Below, one piece after another: positions 1 to 12,789 of a stretch of 64,000 nucleotides of DNA; the stretch's first letter is position 1; each line of letters opens with the position of its first letter. The stretch is from assembly GCF_052857255.1 (NCBI RefSeq), contig NW_027526719.1, positions 46,203 to 110,202 of the forward strand, written 5' to 3'. The notes below the pieces were generated by a model that was given only the letters and a program-made list of their open reading frames with translations, ran no database searches and had not been told where the DNA came from. Position numbers and translations under genes: made by a program. Source of the stretch: Amblyomma americanum. Taxonomy: Eukaryota; Arthropoda; Arachnida; Ixodida; Ixodidae.

Positions 1-1083
1 TTAGGCACGAATACATGCTTTTCGCGCAGTTATAAGAGAAAAAGTTTAGACCCGTATCAGAGGAACACTTGTAAAAACCGATGTGTTGTGATTTAGCTCG
101 TTTCGGACTAAAAAAGCTTGTTTCGTTGTATTATGCACAAATACATGCTTTTCGCGCATTTATAAGAGAAAACGTTTTGACGCGTATCACGTGGATACTT
201 GTAAAACCGATGTGTTGTGATTTAGCTCGTTTCGATCTAAAACCGCTTGTTTCGATGCTTTAAACACGAAAACATGCTTTTCGCGCAGTTATAGAAGAAA
301 ACATTTTGACGCGTATTATAGGGAGACTTGTAAAACCGATGTGTTGTGATTTAGCTCGTTTCGGTCTAAAACAGCTTGTTTCGTTGTATTAAGCACGAAT
401 ACATGCTTTTCGCGCAGTTTAAGAGAAAAAGTTTTGACGCGTATCAGAGGAACACTCGTAAAACCAATGTGTTGTGATTTAGCTCGTTTCGGTCTAAAAC
501 AGATTGTTTCGTTGGATTAATCACGAATACATGCTTTTCGCGCATTTATAAGAGAAAAAGTTTTGACGCGTATTAGGGAGACTTGTAAAACCGATGTGTT
601 GTGGTTTAGCTCGTTTCGGTCTAAAACAGCTTGTTTCGTTGAATTAAGCACGAATACATGCTTTTCGCGCAGTTATAAGAGAAAAAGTTTTGACGCCTAT
701 CAGATTAACACTTGTAAAACCGATGTGTTGTGATTTAGCTCGTTTCGGTTTAAAACAGCTTGTTTCGTTGTATTAAGCACGAATACATTCTTTTCGCGCA
801 GTTATAAGAGAAAAAGTTTTGACGCGTATCAGAGGAACACTTGTAAAACCGATGTGTTCAGATTTACCTCGTTTCGGTCTAAACCAGCTTGTTTCGTTGG
901 ATTAAGCAGGAATACATGCTTTTCGCGCAGTTATAAGAGAAAAAGTTTTGACGCGTATCTGAGGAAAACTTGTAAAACCGATGTGTTGTGATTTACCTCG
1001 TTTCGGTCTAAAACAGCTTGTTTCGTTGGATTAAGCACGAATACATGCTTTTCGCGCAGTTATAAGAGAAAAAGCTTTGACGA

Positions 1084-1098
1084 GTATCACGTGGATAC
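1084..1098. other. Near-dyad box with CACGTG core (example of a monomer subtype)
   Basis: In one subtype the variable box reads GTATC-ACGTG-GATAC, with inverted 5-bp arms around a centre that contains CACGTG at 1088-1093. The same box recurs in scores of monomers, at fixed HOR positions. CACGTG is the canonical E-box bound by some bHLH proteins. Binding here is not shown; the box may simply be a sequence variant that spread with the HORs. Confidence 0.6.
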
Positions 1099-1290
1099 TT
1101 GTAAAACCGATGTGTTCAGATATAGCTCGTTTCGGTCTAAAACAGCTTGTTTCGTTGTATTAAGCACGAATACATGCTTTTCGCGTAGTTATAGGAGAAA
1201 AAGTTTTGACGCGTAGCAGAGGAGAACTTGTAAAACCGATGTGTTGTGATTTAGCTCGTTTCGGTCTAAAACAGCTTGTTTCGTTGTATT

Positions 1291-1419
1291 AAGCACGAAT
1301 ACATGCTTTTCGCGCAGTTATAAGAGAAAAAGTTTTGACGCGTATCAGAGGAGAACTTGTAAAACCGATGTGTTCAGATTTAGCTCGTTTCGGTCTAAAA
1401 CAGCTTGTTTCGTTCTATT
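1291..1419 (+). repeat. Reference satellite monomer, 129 bp
   Basis: One complete monomer, counted from AAGCACGAAT at 1291 to the base before the next AAGCACGAAT at 1420. An idealised consensus has about 39% G+C and nine CpG sites. The unit holds an internal short direct repeat, AGCTCGTTTCG followed 20 bp later by AGCTTGTTTCG (seen at 1253 and 1273 in the preceding copy). It also holds a short dyad, AAACA-GCT-TGTTT (1269-1281 in the preceding copy). The length is exactly 43 codons, so any frame open through one monomer continues into the next. I do not recognise the sequence as a named satellite. Confidence 0.93.
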
Positions 1420-2389
1420 AAGCACGAATACATGCTTTTCGCGCAGTTATAAGAGAAAAAGTTTTGACGCGTATCAGAGGAAAACTTGTAAAACCGATGT
1501 GTTGTGATTCAGCTCGTTTCGGTCTAAAACAGCTTGTTTCGTTGTATTAAGCATGAATACATGCTTTTCGCGCAGTTATAAGAGAAAAAGTTTTGACGCG
1601 TATCAGATTAACACTTGTAAAACCGATGTGTTGTGATTTAGCTCGTTGCGGTCTAAAACAGCTTGTTTCGTTGTATTAAGCAGGAATACATGCTTTTCGC
1701 GCCTGTTATAAGAGAAAACGTTTTGACGCGTGTCACAGGGACACTTATAAAACCGATGTGTTGTGATTTAGCTCGTTTCGGTCTAAAACAGCTTGTTTCG
1801 TTGGATTAATCACGAATACATGCTTTTCGCGCAGTTATAGGAGAAAAAGTTTTGACGCGTATCAGATTAACACTTGTAAAACCGATGTGTTGTGATTTAG
1901 CTCGTTTCGGTCTAAAACAGCTTGTTTCGTTGTAATAAGCACGAATACATGCTTTTCGCGCAGTTATAAGAGAAAAAGTTTTGACGCGTATCAGAGGAAC
2001 ACGTAAAACCGATGTGTTCAGATTTACCTCGTTTCGGTCTAAAACAGCTTGTTTCGTTGGATTAAGCAGGAATACATGCTTTTCGCGCAGTTATAAGAGA
2101 AAAAGTTTTGACGCGTATCTGAGGAAAACTTGTAAAGCCGATGTGTTGTGATTTACCTCGTTTCGCTCTAAAACAGCTTGTTTCGTTGGATAAGCACGAA
2201 TACATGCTTTCGCGCAGTTATAAGAGAAAAATTTTTGACGCGTATCACGTGGATACTTGTAAAACCGATGTGTTCAGATATAGCTCGTTTTGGTATAAAA
2301 CAGCTTGTTTCGTTGTTTTAAGCACGAATACATGCTTTTCGCGCAGTTATAGAAGAAAAAGTTTTGACGCGTATTAGAGGGACACTTGT

Positions 2390-2412
2390 AAAACCGATAG
2401 AGAAAATGTTTT
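2390..2412 (+). repeat. Truncated monomer junction
   Basis: The sequence passes from TTGTAAAACCGAT directly into AGAGAAAATGTTTTGACG, skipping the TGTG box, both CGTTTCG motifs and the GAATACATGC landmark. About 80 bp of a monomer are missing. The paralogous position near 25.1 kb in block A' is intact, so the deletion occurred in this copy after the blocks separated, or was absent from the ancestor of A'. Confidence 0.75.
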
Positions 2413-5050
2413 GACGCGTATCAGAGGAACACTTGTAAAACCGATGTGTTGTGATTTAGCTCGTTTCGGACTAAAACAGCTTGTTTCGTTGTTTTAAGCA
2501 CGAATACGTGCTTTTCGCGCAGTTATAAGAGAAAAAGTTTAGACGCGTATCAGAGGAACACTTGTAAAAACCGATGTGTTGTGATTTAGCTTGTTTCGGA
2601 CTAAAAAAGCTTGTTTAGTTGTATTAAGCACGAATACATGCTTTTCGCGCAGTATAAGAGAAAAAGCTTTGACGAGTATCACGTGGATACTTGTAAAACC
2701 GATGTGTTCAGATATAGCTCGTTTCGGTCTAAAACAGCTTGTTTCGTTGTGTTAAGCAGGAATACATGCTTTTCGCGTAGTTATAAGAGAAAAAGTTTTG
2801 ACGCCTAGCAAAAGAGAACTTGTAAAACCGATCTGTTGTGATTAGCTCGTTTCAGTCTAAAACAGCTTGTTTCGTTGTATTAAGCACGAATACATGCTTT
2901 TCGCGCAGTTATAAGAGAAAAAGTTTTGACGCGTATCAGAGGAGAACTTGTAAAACCGATGTGTTCAGATTTAGCTCGTTTCGGTATAAAACAGCTTGTT
3001 TCGTTCTATTAAGCACGAATACATGCTTTTCGCGCAGTTATAAGAGAAAACGTTTTGACGCGTATCAGAGGAAAACTTGTAAAACCGATGTGTTGTGATT
3101 TACCTCGTTTCGGTCTAAAACAACTTGTTTCGTTGGATTAAGCACGAATACATGCTTTTCGCGCAAGTATCACGTGGATACTTGTAAAACCGATGTGTTG
3201 TTATTTAGCTCGTTTCGGACTAAAACAGCTTGTTTCGTTGTTTTAAGCACGAATACATGCTTTTCGCGCAGTTATAAGAGAAAAGTTTAGACCCGTATCA
3301 GAGGAACACTTGTAAAAACCGATGTGTTGTGATTTAGCTCGTTTCGGACTAAAAAGCTTGTTTAGTTGTATTAAGCACGAATACATGCTTTTCGCGCAGT
3401 TATAAGAGAAAAAGCTTTGACGAGTATCACGTGGATACTTGTAAAACTCATGTGTTCAGATATAGCTCGTTTCGGTCGAACACAGCTTGTTTCGTTGTAT
3501 TATGCACAAAATACATGCTTTTCGCGCATTTATAAGAGAAAACGTTTTGACGCGTATTACGTGGATACTTGTAAAACCGATGTGTTCAGATATAGCTCGT
3601 TTCGGTCTAAAACAGCTTGTTTCGTTGTATTAAGCACGAATACATGCTTTTCGCGTAGTTATAAGAGACAAAGTTTTGACGCGTAGCAGAGGAGAACTTG
3701 TAAAACCGAGGTGTTGTGATTTAGCTCGTTTCGGTCTAAAACAGCTTGTTTCGTTGTATTAAGCACGAATACATGCTTTTCGCGCAGTTATAAGAGAAAA
3801 ATTTTGACGCGTATCAGAGGAGAACTTGTACAACCGATGTGTTCAGATTTAGCTCGTTTCGGTCTAAAACAGCTTGTTTCGTTCTATTAAGCACGAATAC
3901 ATGCTTTTCGCGCAGTTATAAGAGAAAAAGTTTTGACGCGTATCAGAGGAGAACTTGTACAACCGATGTGTTCAGATTTAGCTCGTTTCGGTCTAAAACA
4001 GCTTGTTTCGTTCTATTAAGCACGAATACATGCTTTTCGCGCAGTTATAAGAGAAAAAGTTTTGACGCGTATCAGAGGAAAACTTGTAAAACCGATGTGA
4101 AGTGATTTACCTCGTTTCGGTCTAAAACAACTTGTTTCGTTGGATTAAGCAGGAATACATGCTTTTCGCGCAGTTATAAGAGAAAAAGTTTTGACGCGTA
4201 TTACGTGGATACTTGTAAAACCGATGTGTTGTGATTTATCTCGTTTCGGTCTAAAACCGCTTGTTTCGATGTTTTAAGCACGAATACATGCTTTTCAAGC
4301 AGGTATAGAAGAAAAAGTTTTGACGCGTATTAGAGGGACACTTGTAAAACCGATGTGTTCAGATTTAGCTCATCTCGGTCTAAAACAGCTTGTTTCGTTC
4401 TTTTAAGCACGAATACAAGCTTTTCGCGCAGTTATATGAGAAAAAGTTTAGACGCGTATCAGGGGAACACTTGTAAAACCGATGTGTTGTGATTTAGCTC
4501 GTTTCGGACTAAAACTGCTTGTTTAGTTGAATTAAGCACGAATTCATGCTTTTCGCGCTGTTATAAGAGAAAACGTTTTGACGCGTGTCACAGGGACACT
4601 TGTAAAACCGATGTGTTCAGATTTAGCTTGTTTCGGTCTAACACAGCTTGTTTCGTTGTATTAAGCACGAATACATGCTTTTCGCGCATTTATAAGAGAA
4701 AAAGTTTTGACGCGTATCACGTGGATACTTGTAAAACAGATGTGTTGTGATTTAGCTCGTTTCGGTCTTAAACCGCTTGTTTCGATGTTTTAAGCACGAA
4801 TACATGCTTTTCGCGCAGTTATAGAAGAAAACGTTTTGACGCGTATTTGGGAGACTTGTAAAACCGATGTGTTGTGATTTAGCTCGTTTCGGTCTAAAAC
4901 AGCTTGTTTCGTTGTATTAAGCACGAATACATGCTTTTCGCGCAGTTATAAGAGAAAAAGGTTTGACGCGTATCAGAGGAACACTCGTAAAACCAATGTG
5001 TTGTGATTTAGCTCGTTTCGGTCTAAAACAGCTTGTTTCGTTGGATTAAT

Positions 5051-5167
5051 CACGAATACATGCTTTTCGCGCAGTTATAAGAGAAAAAGTTGACGCGTAT
5101 GTGTTGACGTTGATGTGTTCAGATTTAGCTCGTTTCTGTCTAACACAGCTTGTTTCGTTGTATTAAG
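5051..5167 (+). repeat. 117-bp variant monomer (GTTGACG-duplicated type)
   Basis: This copy is 12 bp shorter than the standard unit. The middle of the monomer is replaced by a short segment carrying GTTGACG twice, 14 bp apart (first at 5089). The same variant recurs with its first GTTGACG at 16407, 23050, 24454, 27882, 36196, 37600, 40764, 43451, 46106, 46605, 51550, 55396, 58696 and 61762. It nearly always follows a monomer with CTCGTAAAACCAATG and a TTGGATTAATCACG start. It is a useful phase mark for the HORs. Its 117-bp length is also a multiple of three. Confidence 0.9.
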
Positions 5168-6599
5168 CACGAATACTTGCTTTTCGCGCATTTATAAGAG
5201 AAAAAGTTTTGACGCGTATTAGGGAGACTTGTAAAACCGATGTGTTGTGGTTTAGCTCGTTTCGGTCTAAAACAGCTTGTTTCGTTGTATTAAGCACGAA
5301 TACATGCTTTTCGCGCAGTTATAAGAGAAAAAGTTTTGACGCGTATCAGATTAACACTTGTAAAACCGATGTGTTGTGATTTAGCTCGTTTCGGTCTAAA
5401 ACAGCTTGTTTCGTTGTATTAAGCACGAATACATGCTTTTCGCGCAGTTATAAGAGAAAAAGTTTTGACGCGTATCAGAGGAACACTTGTAAAACCGATG
5501 TGTTCAGATTTACCTCGTTTCGGTCTAAACCAGCTTGTTTCGTTGTATTAAGCACGAATACATGCTTTTCGCGCAGTTATAAGAGAAAAATTTTGACGCG
5601 TATCAGAGGAGAACTTGTACAACCGATGTGTTCAGATTTAGCTCGTTTCGGTCTAAAACAGCTTGTTTCGTTCTATTAAGCACGAATACATGCTTTTCGC
5701 GCAGTTATAAGAGAAAAAGTTTTGACGCGTATCAGAGGAAAACTTGTAAAACCGATGTGTTGTGGTTTACCTCGTTTCGGTCTAAAACAACTTGTTTAGT
5801 TGTATTAAGCACGAATACATGCTTTTCGCGCATTTATAAGAGAAAAAGTTTTGACGCGTATCACGTGGATACTTGTAAAACAGATGTGTTGTGATTTAGC
5901 TCGTTTCGGTCTAAAACAGCTTGTTTCGTTGGAATAAGCACGAATACATGCTTTTCGCGCAGTTATAAGAGAAAAAGTTTTGACGCGTATCACGTGGATA
6001 CTTGTAAAACCGATGTGTTGTGATTTAGCTCGTTTCGGTCTAAAACCGCTTGTTTCGATGCTTTAAACACGAAAACATGCTTTTCGCGCAGTTATAGAAG
6101 AAAACGTTTTGACGCGTATTATAGGGAGACGTAAAACCGATGTGTTGTGATTTAGCTCGTTTCGAACTAAAACAGCTTGTTTCGTTGTATTAAGCACGAA
6201 TACATGCTTTTCGCGCAGTTTAAGAGAAAAAGTTTTGACGCGTATCAGAGGAACACTCGTAAAACCAATGTGTTGTGATTTAGCTCGTTTCGGTCTAAAA
6301 CAGCTTGTTTCGTTGGAATAATCACGAATACATGCTTTTCGCGCATTTATAAGAGAAAAAGTTTTGACGCGTATTAGGGAGACTTGTAAAACCGATGTGT
6401 TGTGGTTTAGCTCGTTTCGGTCTAAAACAGCTTGTTTCGTTGTATTAAGCACGAATACATGCTTTTCGCGCAGTTATAACAGAAAAAGTTTTGACGCTTA
6501 TCAGATTAACACTTGTAAAACCGATGTGTTGTGATTTAGCTCGTTTCGGTCTAAAACAGCTTGTTTCGTTGTATTAAGCACGAATACATTCTTTTCGCG

Positions 6600-9500
6600 C
6601 AGTTATAAGAGAAAAAGTTTTGACGCGTATCAGAGGAACACTTGTAAAACCCATGTGTTCAGATTTACTTCGTTTCGGTCTAAACCAGCTTGTTTCGTTG
6701 GATTAAGCAGGAATACATGCTTTTCGCGCAGTTATAAGAGAAAAAGTTTTGACGCGTATCTGAGGAAAACTTGTAAAACCGATGTGTTGTGATTTACCTC
6801 GTTTCGGTCTAAAACAGCTTGTTTCGTTGGATTAAGCACGAATACATGCTTTTCGCGCAGTTATAAGAGAAAAAGCTTTGACGAGTATCACGTGGATACT
6901 TGTAAAACCGATGTGTTCAGATATAGCTCGCTTCGGTCTAAAACAGCTTGTTTCGTTGTATTAAGCACGAATACATGCTTTTCGCGTAGTTATAGGAGAA
7001 AAAGTTTTGACGCGTAGCAGAGAACTTGTAAAATTGATGTGTTGTGGTTTAGCTCGTTTCGGTCTAAAACAGCTTGTTTCGTTGTATTAAGCACGAATAC
7101 ATGCTTTTCGCGCAGTTATAAGAGAAAGAGTTTTGACGCGTATCAGAGGAGAACTTGTAAAACCGATGTGTTCAGATTTAGCTCGTTTCGGTATAAAACA
7201 GCTTGTTTCGTTCTATTAAGCACGAATACATGCTTTTCGCGCAGTTATAAGAGAAAAATTTTGACGCGTATCAGAGGAAAACTTGTAAAACCGATGTGTT
7301 GTGATTGAGCTCGTTTCGGTCTAAAACAGCTTGTTTCGTTGTATTAAGCACGAATACATGATTTTCGCGCAGTTATAAGAGAAAAAGTTTTGACGCGTAT
7401 CAGATTAACACTTGTAAAACCGATGTGTTGTGATTTAGCTCGTTGCGGTCTAAAACAGCTTGTTTCGTTGTATTAAGCAGGAATACATGCTTTTCGCGCT
7501 GTTATAAGAGAAAACGTTTTGACGCGTGTCACAGGGAGACTTGTAAAGCCGATGTGTTGTGATTTAGCTCGTTTCGGTCTAAAACAGCTTGTTTCGTTGG
7601 ATTAATCACGAATACATGCTTTTCGCGCAGTTATAAGAGAAAAAGTTTTGACGCGTATCAGATTAACACTTGTAAAACCGATGTGTTGTGATTTAGCTCG
7701 TTTCGGTCTAAAACAGCTTGTTTCGTTGTATTAAGCACGAATACATTCTTTTCGCGCAGTTATAAGAGAAAAAGTTTTGACGCGTATCAGAGGAACACTT
7801 GTAAAACCGATGTGTTCAGATTTACTTCGTTTCGGTCTAAACCAGCTTGTTTCGTTGGATTAAGCAGGAATACATGCTTTTCGCGCAGTTATAAGAGAAA
7901 AAGTTTTGACGCGTATCTGAGGAAAACTTGTAAAACCGATGTGTTGTGATTTACCTCGTTTCGGTCTAAAAACAGCTTGTTTCGTTGGATTAAGCACGAA
8001 TACATGCTTTTCGCGCAGTTATAAGAGAAAAAGCTTTGACGAGTATCACGTGGATACTTGTAAAACCGATGTGTTCAGATATAGCTCGTTTCGGTCTAAA
8101 GCAGCTTGTTTCGTTGTATTAAGCACGAATACATGCTTTTCGCGTAGTTATAGGAGAAAAAGTTTTGACGCGTAGCAGAGGAGAACTTGTAAAACCGATG
8201 TGTTTGTGGTTTAGCTCGTTTCGGTCTAAAACAGCTTGTTTCGTTGTATTAAGCACGAATACATGCTTTTCGCGCAGTTATAAGAGAAAGAGTTTTGACG
8301 CGTATCAGAGGAGAACTTGTAAAACCGATGTGTCAGATTTAGCTCGTTTCGGTCTAAAACAGCTTGTTTCGTTCTATTAAGCACGAATACATGCTTTTCG
8401 CGCAGTTATAAGAGAAAAAGTTTTGACGCGTATCAGAGGAAAACTTGTAAAACCGATGTGGTGTGATTCAGCTCGTTTCGGTCTAAAACAGCTTGTTTCG
8501 TTGTATTAAGCACGAATACATGCTTTTCGCGCAGTTATAGAGAAAAAGTTTTGACGCGTATCAGATTAACACTTGTAAAACCGATGTGTTGTGATTTAGC
8601 CCGTTGCGGTCTAAAACAGCTTGTTTCGTTGTATTAAGCAGGAATACATGCTTTTCGCGCTGTTATAAGAGAAAACGTTTTGACGCGTGTCACAGGGAGA
8701 CTTGTAAAGCCGATGTGTTGTGATTTAGCTCGTTTCGGTCTAAAACAGCTTGTTTCGTTGGATTAATCACGAATACATGCTTTTCGCGCAGTTATAAGAG
8801 AAAAAGTTTTGACGCGTATCAGATTAACACTTGTAAAACCGATGTGTTGTGATTTAGCTCGTTTCGGTCTAAAACAGCTTGTTTCGTTGTATTAAGCACG
8901 AATACATTCTTTTCGCGCAGTTATAAGAGAAAAAGTTTTGACGCGTATCAGAGGAACACTTGTAAAACCGATGTGTTCAGATTTACTTCGCTTCGGTCTA
9001 AACCAGCTTGTTTCGTTGGATTAAGCAGGAATACATGCTTTTCGCGCAGTTATAAGAGAAAAAGTTTTGACGCGTATCTGAGGAAAACTTGTAAAACCGA
9101 TGTGTTGTGATTTACCTCGTTTCGGTCTAAAACAGCTTGTTTCGTTGGATTAAGCACGAATACATGCTTTTCGCGCAGTTATAAGAGAAAAAGCTTTGAC
9201 GAGTATCACGTGGATACTTGTAAAACCGATGTGTTCAGATATAGCTCGTTTCGGTCTAAAGCAGCTTGTTTCGTTGTATTAAGCACGAATACATGCTTTT
9301 CGCGTAGTTATAGGAGAAAAAGTTTTGACGCGTAGCAGAGGAGAACTTGTAAAACCGATGTGTTGTGGTTTAGCTCGTTTCGGTCTAAAACAGCTTGTTT
9401 CGTTGTATTAAGCACGAATACATGCTTTTCGCGCAGTTATAAGAGAAAGAGTTTTGACGCGTATCAGAGGAGAACTTGTAAAACCGATGTGTTCAGATTT

Positions 9501-10450
9501 AGCTCGTTTCGGTCTAAAACAGCTTGTTTCGTTCTATTAAGCACGAATACATGCTTTTCGCGCAGTTATAAGAGAAAAAGTTTTGACGCGTATCAGAGGA
9601 AAACTTGTAAAACCGATGTGTTGTGATTCAGCTCGTTTCGGTCTAAAACAGCTTGTTTCGTTGTATTAAGCACGAATACATGCTTTTCGCGCAGTTATAA
9701 GAGAAAAAGTTTTGACGCGTATCAGATTAACACTTGTAAAACGATGTGTTGTGATTTAGCTCGTTGCGGTCTAAAACAGCTTGTTTCGTTGTAATAAGCA
9801 GGAATACATGCTTTTCGCGCGCTGTTATAAGAGAAAACGTTTTGACGCGTGTCACAGGGAGACTTGTAAAGCCGATGTGTTGTGATTTAGCTCGTTGCGG
9901 TCTAAAACAGCTTGTTTCGTTGTATTAAGCAGGAATACATGCTTTTCGCGCTGTTATAAGAGAAAACGTTTTGACGCGTGTCACAGGAGACTTGTAAGCC
10001 GATGTGTTGTGATTTAGCTCGTTTCGGTCTAAACAGCTTGTTTCGTTGGATTAATCACGAATACATGCTTTTCGCGCAGATATAAGAGAAAAAGTTTTGA
10101 CGTGTATTAGAGGAAAACTTGTAAAACCGATGTGTTGTGATTTAGCTCGTTTCGGTCTAAAACAGCTTGTTTCGTTGTATTAAACACGAATACATGCTTT
10201 TCGCGCAGTTATAAGAGAAAAAGTTTTGACGCGTATCAGAGGAACACGTAAAACCGATGTGTTCAGATTTACCTCGTTTCGGTCTAAAACAGCTTGTTTC
10301 GTTGGATTAAGCAGAAATACATGCTTTTCGCGCAGTTATAAGAGAAAAAGTTTTGACGCGTATCATAGGAAAACTTGTAAAATCGATGTGTTGTGATTTA
10401 CCTCGTTTCGGTCTAAAACAGCTTGTTTCGTTGGATTAAGCACGAATACA
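6600..10450 (+). repeat. 9-monomer HOR, 1161-bp period, about three to four units
   Basis: The marker box TATCTGAGG recurs with its TGAGG at 6761, 7918 and 9079, spacings of 1157 and 1161 bp (9 x 129 = 1161). A related box, CATAGGAAAAC, follows about ten monomers later near 10364. Between markers the same monomer order repeats: the AGCTTTGACGAGTATCACG type, the CGCGTAGTTATAGGAG type, the AAAGAGTTTTGACG type, the CAGATTAACAC type and the TGTCACAGGGAGAC type. The last interval holds an extra, duplicated CAGGGAGAC-type monomer near 9.83-10.0 kb. No gene is present. Confidence 0.88.
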
Positions 10451-12789
10451 TGCTTTTCGCGCAGTTATAAGAGAAAAAGTTTTGACGCGTATCACGTGGA
10501 TACTTGTAAAACCGATGTGTTCAGATATAGCTCGTTTTGGTATAAAACAGCTTGTTTCGTTGTTTTAAGCACGAATACATGCTTTTCGCGCAGTTAAAGA
10601 AGAAAAAGTTTTGACGCGTATTAGAGGGACACTTGTAAAACCGATGTGTTCAGATTTAGCTCATCTCGGTCTAAAACAGCTTGTTTCGTTGTTTTAAGCA
10701 CGAATACATGCTTTTCGCGCAGTTATAAGAGAAAACGTTTTGACGCGTATCAGAGAAACACTTGTAAAACCGATGTGTTGTGATTTAGCTCGTTTCGGAC
10801 TAAAACAGCTTGTTTCGTTGTTTTAAGCACGAATACATGCTTTTCGCGCAGTTATAAGAGAAAAAGTTTAGACGCGTATCAGAGGAACACTTGTAAAAAC
10901 CGATGTGTTGTGATTTAGCTCGTTTCGGACTAAAAAAGCTTGTTTAGTTGTATTAAGCACGAATACATGCTTTTCGCGCAGTTATAAGAGAAAAAGCTTT
11001 GACGAGTATCACGTGGATACTTGTAAAACCGAAGTGTTCAGATATAGCTCGTTTCGGTCTAAAACAGCTTGTTTCGTTGTGTTAAGCACGAATACATGCT
11101 TTTCGCGTAGTTATAAGAGAAAAAGTTTTGACGCGTAGCAAAAGAGAACTTGTAAAACCGATGTTGTGATTTAGCTCGTTTCGGTCTAAAACAGCTTGTT
11201 TCGTTGTATTAGGCACGAATACATGCTTTTCGCGCAGTTATAAGAGAAAAAGTTTTGACGCGTATCAGAGGAGAACTTGTAAAACCGATGTGTTCAGATT
11301 TAGCTCGTTTCGGTCTAAAACAGCTTGTTTCGTTCTATTAGGCACGAATACATGCTTTTCGCGCAGTTATAAAAGAAAAAGTTTTGACGCGTATCAGAGG
11401 AAAACTTGTAAAACCAATGTGTTGTGATTTACCTCGTTTCGGTCTAAAACAACTTGTTTCGTTGGATTAAGCACGAATACATGCTTTTCGCGCAGTTATA
11501 AGAGAAAAAGTTTTGACGCGTATCACGTGGATACTTGTAAAACCGATGTGTTGTTATTTAGCTCGTTTCGGACTAAAACAGCTAGTTTCGTTGTTTTAAG
11601 CAAGAATACATGCTTTTCGCGCAGTTATAAGAGAAAAAGTTTAGACCCGTATCAGAGGAACACTTGTAAAAACCGATGTGTTGTGATTTAGCTCGTTTCG
11701 GACTAAAAAAGCTTGTTTAGTTGTATTAAGCACGAATACATGCTTTTCGCGCAGTTATAAGAGAAAAAGCTTTGACGAGTATCACGTGGATACTTGTAAA
11801 ACCGATGTGTTCAGATATAGCTCGTTTCGGTCGAACACAGCTTGTTTCGTTGTATTATGCACAAATACATGCTTTTCGCGCATTTATAAGACAAAACGTT
11901 TTGACGCGTATCACGTGGATACTTGTAAGTCCGATGTGTTCAGATATAGCTCGTTTCGGTCTAAAACAGCTTGTTTCGTTGTATTAAGCACGAATACATG
12001 CTTTTCGCGCAGTTATAGAAGAAAAAGTTTTGACGCGTATTAGAGGGACACTTGTAAAACCGATGTTTTCAGATTTAGCTCATCTTGGTCTAAAACAGCT
12101 TGTTTCGTTGTTTTAAGCACGAATACATGCTTTTCGCGCAGTTATAAGAGAAAAAGTTTAGACGCGTATCAGGGGAACACTTGTAAAACCGATGTGTTGT
12201 GATTTAGCTCGTTTCGGACTAAAACAGCTTGTTCAGTTGTATTAAGCACGAATACATGCTTTTCGCGCTGTTATAAGAGAAAACGTTTTGACGCGTGTCA
12301 CAGGGACACTTGTAAAACCGATGTGTTGTGATTTAGCTCGTTTCGGTCTAAAACAGCTTGTTTCCTTGTATTAAGCACAAATACATGCTTTTCGCGCAGT
12401 TTAAGAGAAAAAGTTTTGACGCGTATCAGAGGAACACTCGTAAAACCAATGTGTTGTGGTTTAGCTCGTTTCGGTCTAAAACAGCTTGTTTCGTTGTATT
12501 AAGCACGAATACATGCTTTTCGCGCAGTTATAAGAGAAAAAGTTTTGACGCGTATCAGATTAACACTTGTAAAACCGATGAGTTGTGATTTAGCTCGTTT
12601 CGGTCTAAAACAGCTTGTTTCGTTGTATTAAGCACGAATACAAGCTTTTCTCGCAGTTATAAGAGAAAAAGTTTTGACGTGTATCAGAGGAAGACTTGTA
12701 AAACCGATGTGTTGTGATTTAGCTCGTTTCGGTCTAAAACAGCTTGTTTCGTTGTATTAAGCACGAATACATGCTTTTCGCGCAGTTAT

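Larger units (their letters stand above)
1..2400 (+). repeat. Diverged 9-monomer HOR, left end of window
   Basis: The variant box TATCTGAGGAAAAC appears with its TGAGG at 960 and again at 2120, a spacing of 1160 bp, about nine monomers. The monomer order between the two resembles the clearer 9-mer HOR at 6.6-10.4 kb. The block ends at a broken monomer around 2398. Identity between units is visibly lower than in the right half of the window. No gene is present. Confidence 0.65.
1950..8200 (+). repeat. Segmental block A (duplicated at about 24.7-31.0 kb)
   Basis: This stretch matches 24.66-30.998 kb monomer by monomer, including private variants. The offset is 22,720 bp near 2.0 kb and 22,793 bp from about 3.9 kb onward, changing because of indels such as the broken monomer at 2398. 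Shared private marks include GCGCAAGTATCACG (3161 and 25955), TGTGAAGTGATTT near 4097 and 26890, and GTAAAATTGATGTG near 7029 and 29822. The match ends near 8205, where this copy continues with GTTTGTGGTTTAGC and the other switches to a TTTACCTCG monomer. The left half also resembles 10.2-13.5 kb at an offset of about 8.2-8.4 kb. Confidence 0.85.

Noticed and set aside
1291..1419. Rho-independent terminators or bacterial promoters in the A-rich and T-rich parts of the monomer
   Set aside because: The short dyads are not followed by T runs in the needed arrangement, they recur in every monomer, and nothing else suggests a prokaryotic source.
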